Assembly (NCBI GenBank): GCA_947581855.1 | Contig: CANPVZ010000004.1 | Location: 62,001-126,000 of the forward strand | Source: an uncultured Phocaeicola sp. | GTDB lineage: Bacteria; Bacteroidota; Bacteroidia; Bacteroidales; Bacteroidaceae | Reading direction: 5' to 3' | DNA: 64,000 nucleotides | In this document: in pieces, positions 9,292-16,991 of the stretch | How the letters are laid out: the number at the start of each line of letters is the position of its first letter | How positions within the stretch are numbered: position 1 is the stretch's first letter | Position numbers and translations under genes: made by a program | Notes under the pieces: generated by a model | Seen by the model: only the letters and a program-made list of their open reading frames with translations | What the model was told of the DNA's origin: nothing | Database searches by the model: none

Positions 9292-9381
9292 ATGCAGCTT
9301 AAAAATGAAATTCATAGCTTTGACCCGGCAACACCCTTGTTTCTTAGGATAAGTCGGAAAAGGACCATCACACACCTGTAA
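9292..9381 (+). CDS. Possible 29-codon ORF behind an orphan promoter
   Basis: A TACCTTTG box at 9247-9254 points right into a gap that has no annotated gene on that strand. The first ATG downstream opens MQLKNEIHSFDPATPLFLR and ends after 29 codons at 9381. A palindromic GGGTATTGATAACCC lies between box and ATG. It may be a leader peptide, a small protein, or the surviving 5' end of a lost gene. No similarity is recognised, so the call is weak. Confidence 0.22.
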   Translation: MQLKNEIHSFDPATPLFLRISRKRTITHL

Positions 9382-9447
9382 ATAGCAAGTTTTAATTCGC
9401 TAAAACCGGATTTCATCCCTTCCATTCCGATAATTGTCTCCAAAAGA

Positions 9448-10260
9448 TTACATGGCAAATACGTTGAAACCGCCATCCACTACGGCTACCGTACCGGTCA
9501 CGAACTTAGAAGCATCGCTTATCAAATACTGAATGGTTCCGCAAAGTTCTTCGGGACGGCCGAATCGTTTGAATGGAGTCTGACGAATAACATCGTTGCC
9601 ACGCTGTGTGTAACTACCGTCCGGATTCGTCAATAACGTACGGTTTTGTTCTGTGAGGAAGAATCCCGGAGCTATCGCATTTACACGGATACCCTCGCCA
9701 AATTTGGAAGCCACCTCCGTAGCCATATAAGCCGTAAAGTTAGATATTCCGGCTTTCGCCGCAGCATATCCCACCACACGTGTCATCGGACGGAATGCCG
9801 CCATAGAAGAAAAGTTCACAATACAGCCTTCTTTCTGTTCCACCATCGGTTTCAAAAACACCTGGGTAGGAATCACCGTACCGGTCAGATTCAGGTTCAA
9901 TACGGTTTGGAACTCTTCCGGTTTCAAATCGAAGATAGTTCCGGTAGGAGCTATCGTTGCGCCAGGCATGTTACCGCCTGCCGCATTCAGTAACGCATCC
10001 ACACGGCCATAAGCGGCTAATACATCTTTCAGATTCTGCTCCACTACTGCCATATCCAACACATTAGTAGTAAGGAACATTGCTTCTCCACCCTCTTTCT
10101 TAATTTCTTCCACAATGGCGTTGCCGGCTTCCGCACGACGACCCAAAATAACAACTTTGGCTCCTTCTTTAGCCAGATATACTGCAATGGCTTTACCCAA
10201 CACTCCGGTTCCACCGGTGATAACCACCACTTTGTCTTTCACACTGAATAAATTGTTCAT
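9448..10260 (-). CDS. SDR-family NAD(P)-dependent oxidoreductase, D-mannonate oxidoreductase-like
   Basis: The 270-residue protein is a classical short-chain dehydrogenase. It has the nucleotide-binding TGGTGVLG at 15-22, NAAG at 92-95, the catalytic Ser at 151/152 in NFSSM, and Tyr165/Lys169 in YAAAK. The insert after NAAGG and the C-terminal VVDGGFNVFAM are typical of the Bacteroidota proteins annotated as D-mannonate (fructuronate) oxidoreductases of hexuronate breakdown. No uxuA-like or other uronate gene is nearby, so the substrate is inferred from similarity only. It stands alone, 627 bases from M16 and 169 bases from the WbqC-family gene end. Confidence 0.88.
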   Translation of the reverse strand: MNNLFSVKDKVVVITGGTGVLGKAIAVYLAKEGAKVVILGRRAEAGNAIVEEIKKEGGEAMFLTTNVLDMAVVEQNLKDVLAAYGRVDALLNAAGGNMPGATIAPTGTIFDLKPEEFQTVLNLNLTGTVIPTQVFLKPMVEQKEGCIVNFSSMAAFRPMTRVVGYAAAKAGISNFTAYMATEVASKFGEGIRVNAIAPGFFLTEQNRTLLTNPDGSYTQRGNDVIRQTPFKRFGRPEELCGTIQYLISDASKFVTGTVAVVDGGFNVFAM

Positions 10261-10429
10261 ATTACGTTATATGTTTAATGATTATACTTTATGCGGCGAA
10301 TATACGTTTTTTCTTCTTAAAGAGGGAGGGCTTGCTTCACTTTTTTACCTAAGAAGGCATACACTAAAAGATATCAACGGTAAAGGAATCGGCCGTTCAA
10401 TCATACCGGAGAAAATAGCGGCGCAATGT

Positions 10430-11089
10430 TTATGACGGAACCTTATGGAAGGGTAAAAAGGAATGGCAACTGTCACGAAGCACCAACAGACTCTCAGGCC
10501 CCATATTGAAAAGCAAATCCACAATACTCAGATTCGGCAGAAAGCCATGACGTTCTTCAAACACCTGGTAATAGGGCTTCGGAACAAAGGCTTCATCCTC
10601 CTTCCACGTATGCTTGGGATGAATACGCTCGCGGTAATCCATCTCCCCTTCATCAAAAATCTGCTTATAGTCCATAGTATGTTCCACGTGAGGTTGCATA
10701 TCGATTAAACTGCATACCAAAGCACGCAACTCTTCGTTGAAATCGTACAAAAACGGATATTTCTTTTCATAGAAAGGACGGAAATCATCTTGATAGTATT
10801 CGAAAAAAGGACTGTTCCGATAAGCTGACTCTAAAGCCGTCCAATGCAAGTGCCGCCAATTACCATGATCCGATATCCGGATATCCTTCATCAGGCATTT
10901 CAGTGTTTCCGGTTTCTCTGTAGGAATAGAGAGAGTGAGCGGCCCGTCAGCCGCAGCAATGGTGCAACGGTTACGATAGGTTTGTTTCATATAGTGGTCA
11001 TATTGCTCCACAAAAGCCCGCTCACACGCATACAGCTTTGTATAATACTGAATAGGAGCTAAATAGGCAGAACTCAAATAAATGTCCAT
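10430..11089 (-). CDS. WbqC-family protein
   Basis: The 219-residue protein begins YLSSAYLAPIQYYTKL, resembling the N-terminal pattern of the WbqC-like family (P.YFP..QY). Later family-like features are NWRHLHWTALESAYRNSPFF and the acidic aromatic DDFRPFYEKKYPFLYDFN. WbqC-like proteins occur in O-antigen and other cell-surface clusters, with no firmly known reaction. Here it is the last gene of the dapB-lepB-lepB-like unit, 96 bases after the lepB-like stop, so it is probably read from the same transcript. Function in this context is unknown. Confidence 0.8.
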   Translation of the reverse strand: MDIYLSSAYLAPIQYYTKLYACERAFVEQYDHYMKQTYRNRCTIAAADGPLTLSIPTEKPETLKCLMKDIRISDHGNWRHLHWTALESAYRNSPFFEYYQDDFRPFYEKKYPFLYDFNEELRALVCSLIDMQPHVEHTMDYKQIFDEGEMDYRERIHPKHTWKEDEAFVPKPYYQVFEERHGFLPNLSIVDLLFNMGPESLLVLRDSCHSFLPFHKVPS

Positions 11090-11185
11090 TTCCCTATGTT
11101 TTATTTCAATATGTATTGTTATTACTTCGTTTAGGTTTTACGGGCCTTCTTAAAATTCCTGCTTGTGATATCTTTGTTACTCTCC

Positions 11186-12112
11186 CTATCGTACTCTACG
11201 AAAGAAGCGATCGAAGCGGTAGCCTTTAAAAAGTCCTTTTTCCGTATCCTTCGAAAACCATACCCACACTGCTTTTCCTATTATATGGTCTTTCGGAACA
11301 AAACCGAACAGGCGGGAATCGCATAAACTCATAGAGTTGTTGGAAGCCATCCAATAATAATCTTTCGTGAAAGTGTAACTTGCCGCCACATGCCCGTCTA
11401 CCCACAAGGTGTCGCCTTTAATCTCCGCATTACGGCCCTCGTGCTGTACAATGGTGTTGCGCAACAATTTCGCATTCCAGGGATATACCCTCACCGAAAG
11501 TCCTTTGGCCGGTATCACAAACGGATGGACGCCTTCGGCCGTATCGGTTTGCAGGCCATGAAACGGTACCTCAACACCTAACTCCTGCTTTAACAGATAG
11601 ATTTCATAATGGCTGAAGCTGCGCAGGTAATTCCCGGCATCGTATCCTACCAACTCATTACCCGAAATACCGTTTTTACGCATCGCATCCACTACCTTAT
11701 CTTCTTTATCGCCGGGATAAGCGTAAATCAGTTTGCTATCGGGACTTAGTATTTCATCAGTGGTCCGGATAAGCTCGTTATTCAACATCAGCGTATCCCC
11801 CGGCAAACCCACGCAACGGTTGATAAACACTTCCCGACGGTCTATGGGTTCATCCAATGATTGGGGCAACGGATTATTAAACAATACAATTTCACCCATT
11901 CCAACGGGAGAATCATTCCAGCGATGCACACCGAATAAGGAGGTAAAAGGGACTCTGAAACCATAACTCCACTTATTTACAATCACCCTGTCGCCCTGAT
12001 ACAATGTGTTTTCCATTCCTGACGAAGGAATCGTACAGGATGTGAACGCCATTAGTTTCACCAGAAGCACTAATGCCGCAGCAATAACGAGTGTTTTTAG
12101 TAGTGAACGCAT
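11186..12112 (-). CDS. Signal peptidase I-like protein, both catalytic residues apparently replaced
   Basis: The 308-residue protein has the S26 signal peptidase I layout. An N-terminal membrane helix (about 5-22) is followed by box B (TIPSSGMENTLYQGD), box D (REVFINRCVGLPGD) and box E-like SLCDSRLFGFVP. In active enzymes the catalytic Ser directly precedes Met/Leu in PSxSM; here that place is Gly32 (PSSGM). The general-base Lys before R-x-VGLPGD is Asn98 (FINRCVGLPGD). The upstream paralogue keeps both. It is therefore probably inactive or uses another mechanism, perhaps as a partner or chaperone of LepB. It starts 18 bases after lepB in the same operon. Confidence 0.88.
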   Translation of the reverse strand: MRSLLKTLVIAAALVLLVKLMAFTSCTIPSSGMENTLYQGDRVIVNKWSYGFRVPFTSLFGVHRWNDSPVGMGEIVLFNNPLPQSLDEPIDRREVFINRCVGLPGDTLMLNNELIRTTDEILSPDSKLIYAYPGDKEDKVVDAMRKNGISGNELVGYDAGNYLRSFSHYEIYLLKQELGVEVPFHGLQTDTAEGVHPFVIPAKGLSVRVYPWNAKLLRNTIVQHEGRNAEIKGDTLWVDGHVAASYTFTKDYYWMASNNSMSLCDSRLFGFVPKDHIIGKAVWVWFSKDTEKGLFKGYRFDRFFRRVR

Positions 12113-12130
12113 GATTCCGAACCGGAAGAA

Positions 12131-13723
12131 CTATTTAATATTATCCACCCATTTGAAGAAGCGATTCCAACGAATCTTGCCGTCGAACCAGCCTCTGTCT
12201 TTATCCAACGAAAGCCATACTACAATAGGCTTGCCCACCACATGGTCTTCGGGGACAAATCCCCAGTAACGAGAGTCGGCCGAATTATGACGGTTATCGC
12301 CCATCATCCAATAATAGTCCATTTTAAACGTATACGTATCGGTCTGCTCACCGTTAATATAGATTTTACCATCTTTCACTTCGAGTTTGTTCCCTTCGTA
12401 CACAGCAATCGGACGTTCATAAATAGGCAGATTATCCTCCGTCAGTTTAATGCTCTCTCCTTTTTTGGGAATCCATACCGGACCGTAATTGTCGCGTGTC
12501 CATCCGGTATACAAATTCAACGGATACAGCCCGTCGGGAGACGATTCATTGATGGTGATACTTTCCACAATATCTTTACGCGCCAGCAAAGCGTCGTGCG
12601 CCTTTTTAGTAAGCGGCATGGAGTAAAGCGTCTCTTCCCGATTGTGCGCAACGGCGTCTTCGTCGGTAATGCCCAGTTCACGCCGAAGCTCTTCGGGTAT
12701 GGGTCTACGGGTTTTCACCGTATATGAATATTGCACGTTGTCCGGTTCTTTATTGGCTACTCCGTCCAGATAAACAATACGGTCTTTTATCTGCAACGTC
12801 TGTCCCGGCAATCCCACACAACGCTTCACATAATTCTCACGGCGGTCCACCGGACGACTGATAATCTTACCAAAATCCTCGGGATGCTCTACTATGTATT
12901 TCCGTCCTTCGTTATAATAGAAATCGAACACCATCTTCTGTTGCTCCCTACTCAAACTGTCCATTTGCGGTTTATTAGAATACATGGATTCTGCCAACTG
13001 ATAGCACAACCCATAAAAATCCGCACTCTGATAAGCGGGATTGCTCACCACCGTATCTCCTGAAGGATAGTTGAACACAACAATATCGTTGAGCTTCACT
13101 TCGCCCAATCCCTTTACACGACGATACTTCCATTGTGGCCATTCGATATACGACTTGGTATTGAATATCGGCAATGTATGTTGTGTAAGAGGCATGGAAA
13201 GAGGAGTCTGCGGAATGCGCGGGCCATAACTCAACTTGCTTACAAACAGATAATCACCCGTAAGCAACGATTTCTCCAACGAGGAAGAGGGAATGGCATA
13301 ATTCTGAAACGCATAGATATTGACGAAATATACGGCTACGATAGCAAAAACAATCGCATCGACCCAGCTCATCACCGTACGGATAGTAGGATTCTTTGTC
13401 TTTCTCCACCATGTCCAGGGAATCTTTTTGGTAATGTAAGCGTCGAATATGAATGGAACAACAACGAGCCCCAGCCAACTTTTAACCCATAACAGGAAAA
13501 GCAAGTAAAGCGCCAGCACGATACTAAATTTTATCCATTGGGATTTCCGCTTCTTCTCGAGCAGTTGAATCGCTTCTTCGAGCGAGATTTCGTTCGGATC
13601 GACATCTTTGGAAAGAACAATCCACTCATTGCCATAGCAAACAGCAGAACCGAACTGCCCTGTTTCCACCGTTACAGGTTTTCCTTTCCAATCGCCTAAA
13701 ATATGAGGTTGTATATCTTTCAT
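12131..13723 (-). CDS. lepB: Signal peptidase I with N-terminal extension
   Basis: At 530 residues this is much longer than the usual 250-330. About 115 N-terminal residues include a soluble segment (1-60) and two membrane segments (about 65-95). The S26 core then starts with another helix (about 121-138). Catalytic Ser148 lies in PSSSL and Lys300 in NYVKRCVGLPGQ. Box E is GDNRHNSADSRYWGFVP. An insertion of about 70 residues separates the serine and lysine boxes. The enzyme removes signal peptides of exported proteins on the outer face of the inner membrane. It begins 11 bases after dapB. Confidence 0.95.
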   Translation of the reverse strand: MKDIQPHILGDWKGKPVTVETGQFGSAVCYGNEWIVLSKDVDPNEISLEEAIQLLEKKRKSQWIKFSIVLALYLLFLLWVKSWLGLVVVPFIFDAYITKKIPWTWWRKTKNPTIRTVMSWVDAIVFAIVAVYFVNIYAFQNYAIPSSSLEKSLLTGDYLFVSKLSYGPRIPQTPLSMPLTQHTLPIFNTKSYIEWPQWKYRRVKGLGEVKLNDIVVFNYPSGDTVVSNPAYQSADFYGLCYQLAESMYSNKPQMDSLSREQQKMVFDFYYNEGRKYIVEHPEDFGKIISRPVDRRENYVKRCVGLPGQTLQIKDRIVYLDGVANKEPDNVQYSYTVKTRRPIPEELRRELGITDEDAVAHNREETLYSMPLTKKAHDALLARKDIVESITINESSPDGLYPLNLYTGWTRDNYGPVWIPKKGESIKLTEDNLPIYERPIAVYEGNKLEVKDGKIYINGEQTDTYTFKMDYYWMMGDNRHNSADSRYWGFVPEDHVVGKPIVVWLSLDKDRGWFDGKIRWNRFFKWVDNIK

Positions 13724-13734
13724 TACCCTGTTTT

Positions 13735-14490
13735 TTAGAAGTGAAGCAAATCATCCATTCCCAGAAAGCCCGTATGTTGAGCCGTATACTCAGCCGCCAG
13801 CACGGCACCCAGCGCAAAGCCTTTACGGTTTTTCGCATCGTGGGTAATCGTAATGCTGTCTGCTTCCGATTCGTAACGGATGGCATGGATACCGGTAACC
13901 TCCCCCTCACGCACGGAACTGATACAAAGCTCGTCGGACGCACATTCTTTCGTTCCCGACAACGTTCCGTCCGGCGCCAGCAACGTTCCTTTCACCCATT
14001 TGGTTTTCCGGTCGATATTGGCCAAGATACCTTCGGCCAAGGTGATGGCTGTACCGCTCGGCGCATCGAGTTTATGGATATGGTGCGTTTCCGTCATTTC
14101 CACATCGTAAGCCGGGAACCGGTTCATAATCTTTGCCAGATAGTTGTTCACAGCCGAAAATATAGCTACACCTAAACTGAAGTTCGACGACCAAAATAAG
14201 GTTTTGCCTTCCGCTTCACACATCCGTTTTATTTCCGAACCATGCTCCGTCATCCATCCCGTACTGCCCGAAACCACCTTTACTCCGGCTTCAAAGGCTT
14301 TTATATAATTCCGATATGCTACGGTCGGGGCTGTAAACTCAATAGCGACGTCTGCGCTCTTGAAAGCTTCCGACTGGAAATCTTCTTGATTATCTACATC
14401 AATAATGCTTACAATTTCGTGTCCGCGGCTCAAGGCTATACGTTCTATCTCCTTGCCCATCTTGCCATAACCAATCAATGCTATTTTCAT
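13735..14490 (-). CDS. dapB: 4-hydroxy-tetrahydrodipicolinate reductase
   Basis: DapB makes tetrahydrodipicolinate with NAD(P)H in the lysine/diaminopimelate pathway, which feeds peptidoglycan. Visible are the nucleotide-binding GYGKMG (7-12), the catalytic His pair with Lys in THHIHKLDAPSGT (His136, Lys140) and SGT at 145-147. The length of 251 residues is slightly shorter than the Escherichia coli enzyme, as usual for this phylum. I chose the ATG at 14490 (MKIALIGYG). The longer frame would require a TTG that overlaps the -7 box. It heads the operon with lepB, the lepB-like gene and the WbqC-family gene. Confidence 0.96.
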   Translation of the reverse strand: MKIALIGYGKMGKEIERIALSRGHEIVSIIDVDNQEDFQSEAFKSADVAIEFTAPTVAYRNYIKAFEAGVKVVSGSTGWMTEHGSEIKRMCEAEGKTLFWSSNFSLGVAIFSAVNNYLAKIMNRFPAYDVEMTETHHIHKLDAPSGTAITLAEGILANIDRKTKWVKGTLLAPDGTLSGTKECASDELCISSVREGEVTGIHAIRYESEADSITITHDAKNRKGFALGAVLAAEYTAQHTGFLGMDDLLHF

Positions 14491-14511
14491 GTTATATCCA
14501 ATTAATTGATG

Positions 14512-14548
14512 CAAAGATAGGTTTTCTTCTCATAATTATTTAATTTTG
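14512..14548. promoter_or_regulatory. Divergent promoter pair for dapB and the DUF2851 gene
   Basis: TATCTTTG at 14512-14519 on the minus strand serves dapB. TAATTTTG at 14541-14548 on the plus strand serves the DUF2851 gene. Both match TAnnTTTG and give leaders of roughly 15-25 bases. Confidence 0.6.
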
Positions 14549-14573
14549 CGCCATACATATAACCTCAATTAAC

Positions 14574-15839
14574 ATGGAACAACTCCTGCATTATGCATGG
14601 AAACACAAGATCTTCCCGTTAAAAGAGCTCCGGACAACACTCGGAGAGACCGTGGAGATTCTTGATGCCGGACTGCATAATACCAACGCAGGTCCCGACT
14701 TCTTCAACGCCAAAATCAAAATAGCCGGCACTTTATGGGTAGGAAACATTGAAATCCACTCGTTTTCATCGGATTGGTACAAGCATGGACATCACCACGA
14801 TGCAGCCTACGATTCCGTGATTCTACATATTGCCGAAACAGTGGACACCGAAGTGATTCGTTCCAACGGCGAAACCATTCCTCAAATGCAGCTCGCCTGC
14901 CCCGAAACACTGAGAATGCATTACCATGAGCTTTGCCATGCCGACATCTACCCACCTTGCTACAAGATTATTCCCGAGTTGCCGCCCCTGTTGGCACATA
15001 GCTGGATGAATACGTTGCAAAGCGAGCGCTTGGAACAGAAAACCAAACAGGTGAACGAACGCCTGGAACGCTGCAACGGAAACTGGGAAGATGCTTTCTT
15101 CATCACTTTGGCACGCAATTTCGGATTCAGCCTCAACGGAGAGACCTTCGAACGTTGGGCCAACTTGATACCCTTGCGCGCCGTGGACAAGCATCGCGAC
15201 AGCCTGTTTCAAATAGAAGCCATATTCTTCGGACAGGCGGGTTTCTTAGAAGAGGAAATTTGCGACGAGTATTACGAGAAACTTCAAAAGGAGTATCTTT
15301 ATCTGGCACACAAGTTCGGTTTGCAACGCATGGATTCATCCCTATGGCGTTTCCTTCGATTACGGCCGGGTAACTTCCCGCATATCCGTATGGCTCAATT
15401 GGCATGGCTTTATTACCAGTCGCAAGGTTTGTTGTCGCAACTGCTCGAGTGCACCGCCATAGAACAGGCACGCGCCATCCTGTCGGCGGGAACATCGGAA
15501 TATTGGGAAACGCATTATCGCTTCGGAGAGCCCTCTCCCAAACGTCGGAAAACGTTAAGCCAATCGTCCGTCGACCTGTTGCTTATCAATACGGTGAGCA
15601 CGTTTCTGTTTGCTTACGGGCTGCATAAGAACGATGAAAAACTATGCCAACGCGCTATCCGTTTCCTGGAAACATTAAAACCGGAAAACAACTATATCAC
15701 ACGCATGTGGGACGATTGCGGACTCAAAGCCGAGAGTGCCGCCGACACACAGGCGCTGATTCAACTGAAAAAAGAGTATTGCGACCGGAAACGTTGCCTT
15801 TATTGCCGCTTCGGATACGAGTATTTGAAACGGAAATAA
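14574..15839 (+). CDS. DUF2851-family protein
   Basis: The 421-residue protein matches the DUF2851 pattern known in Bacteroidota. The N-terminal part holds HNTNAGPDFFNAKIKI, LWVGNIEIHSFSSDWYKHGH and HDAAYDSVILHI. Its aligned acidic and basic residues recall a nuclease-type core, which is inference. The C-terminal half is helical and ends with the Cys pair region CDRKRCLYCRFGYEYL, which could bind a metal. No signal peptide, so cytoplasmic. Its function is not established. It stands alone, is divergent from dapB, and is followed by a strong terminator. Confidence 0.85.
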   Translation: MEQLLHYAWKHKIFPLKELRTTLGETVEILDAGLHNTNAGPDFFNAKIKIAGTLWVGNIEIHSFSSDWYKHGHHHDAAYDSVILHIAETVDTEVIRSNGETIPQMQLACPETLRMHYHELCHADIYPPCYKIIPELPPLLAHSWMNTLQSERLEQKTKQVNERLERCNGNWEDAFFITLARNFGFSLNGETFERWANLIPLRAVDKHRDSLFQIEAIFFGQAGFLEEEICDEYYEKLQKEYLYLAHKFGLQRMDSSLWRFLRLRPGNFPHIRMAQLAWLYYQSQGLLSQLLECTAIEQARAILSAGTSEYWETHYRFGEPSPKRRKTLSQSSVDLLLINTVSTFLFAYGLHKNDEKLCQRAIRFLETLKPENNYITRMWDDCGLKAESAADTQALIQLKKEYCDRKRCLYCRFGYEYLKRK

Positions 15840-15844
15840 AAACA

Positions 15845-15883
15845 AGAAACCTCTTTATCCCCGCCAAGAAAAAAGAGGTTTCT
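15845..15883 (+). terminator. Terminator of the DUF2851 gene
   Basis: AGAAACCTCTTT at 15845-15856 pairs perfectly with AAAGAGGTTTCT at 15872-15883, six bases after the stop codon. The 3' side lacks a long T-run, so termination strength is uncertain. Confidence 0.65.
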
Positions 15884-16439
15884 CTGAATGGATAATCATC
15901 CAAAAACGAATAAATGATTGTTATCTTCAAACCAACAGAAGGAAAACAAAAATCACATCAATTTGAATAAGCCTTGCCTATATTCCTTTTAGCAATATCT
16001 TTCTCATCACGTTTCCTATCACGATTAAAAGTGGACGGACTTTATTCCTTGAGAAATCCAGATTCAACGGGTATCAAGTAAGCACAACCAGTTCCAACCG
16101 GATTAACAACCGCACACATATATTAACACACCTCCCCTCCCATCGTTTTCTGCCGATGGTAGTAAAGTATTGATTTCTAAAATATTATCATTCCCTATAA
16201 AAGTTGCAAGCAGATACCGGAAAACCAAGGATTCTGATTGAAAAGGAGAATGCTGATTCTAAGCAGGTTAGCTGTCTGACGTCTCTGAAATACTCGGTTG
16301 CGAACCAAACGAGAGTTCTCAACCACAACCCGTCTAAGAGACTTTCCACGAATACTCTTTTACATCCTTTAACCATCAAAGCATCTAAATCAGGAAATAT
16401 CTGCTTTCCGTATACTCCATATCCCTGCTTTTTCCCGCT
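15884..16439. other. Intergenic stretch without recognisable gene
   Basis: No credible coding frame is seen. A small hairpin CCATCG...CGATGG lies at 16140-16159. The minus strand of 16188-16505 has an open frame of 105 codons (YFRDVRQLTCLESAFSFS). It has no signal peptide, no start context and runs through array C, so I treat it as chance or a relic. Confidence 0.4.
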
Positions 16440-16541
16440 ATTCAGCAGAAGTTTTATTGTTGCGCAGTAGAAGTATGACCGAAACGCAGCAGAAGTTGCC
16501 GTCACAATTCTACTGCGCAGGGTCTTTCATTCAGCAGAAAT
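16440..16541. repeat. Intergenic array C, 22-bp period, CAGCAGAAG core
   Basis: CAGCAGAAGTT, CAGTAGAAGT and CAGCAGAAGTT start at 16443, 16465 and 16487, exactly 22 bp apart. An inverted copy follows at 16508 and another direct copy (CAGCAGAAA) at 16532. TGCGCAGTAGAA (16461-16472) and TTCTACTGCGCA (16508-16519) form perfect 12-base arms around the central unit. It lies between two convergent genes. Confidence 0.7.
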
Positions 16542-16794
16542 CGGACATCATCTTAAGAAAAAACGCCCCTGTCCACTCTTACTTTTTTACATTTGTTCAT
16601 ATTTCAATTCTTTGGAAACATTGCGCCTGGAGAATCGTTTCTCTTGAGATGGAAGCGGATTAAATTGTTTTCATTACCGCCATTCGTGTTAGAAAATGTA
16701 AATTCTTAGGAGAGGATTCCGCTTATTTATTAACATTCCGTTCAATATCCTATGGGTTATCGAGCGAACTCCTCTTCGCATGAAAACGGGATTA

Positions 16795-16968
16795 TCCCAA
16801 AAGTATGAAAGTTTAGATTAAAACTTTCGATTTAGGACTCACCGAACTCAAGTATAAAGAAAAGCACCACTTTACACCTAATATTCATAGGCCCAAAGTG
16901 GTGCTTTTTATTTATTCAGTTACAATCTGTAACTTTAGCTAATTCAATTTTTACTTTTTGGACAGTCC
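16795..16968 (-). mobile_element. MITE-like element, family 1, copy 1
   Basis: A non-coding element of about 174 bp ends in imperfect inverted repeats (TCCCAAAAGT on the left, ACTTTTTGGA on the right). Its centre is a hairpin, AAGCACCACTTT against AAAGTGGTGCTT. Read on the minus strand, the first 60 bases differ from copy 3 at only two positions. A smaller hairpin AGTTACA-ATC-TGTAACT lies near the right end. It directly follows the LruC-type gene, and its central hairpin may act as that gene's terminator. Confidence 0.65.
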
Positions 16969-16991
16969 TTTCTTTTAGGTTTCCCGCTTTA

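Noticed and set aside
10680-10695. Second parS-like site TGTTCCACGTGA
   Set aside because: Only 12 of 16 positions agree, the right half fails completely, and it lies inside the WbqC-family coding sequence.
16188-16505. Minus-strand 105-codon ORF in the DUF2851-LruC gap
   Set aside because: It runs through array C, has no start context and no recognisable domain. Repeats that avoid stops explain part of the open frame.
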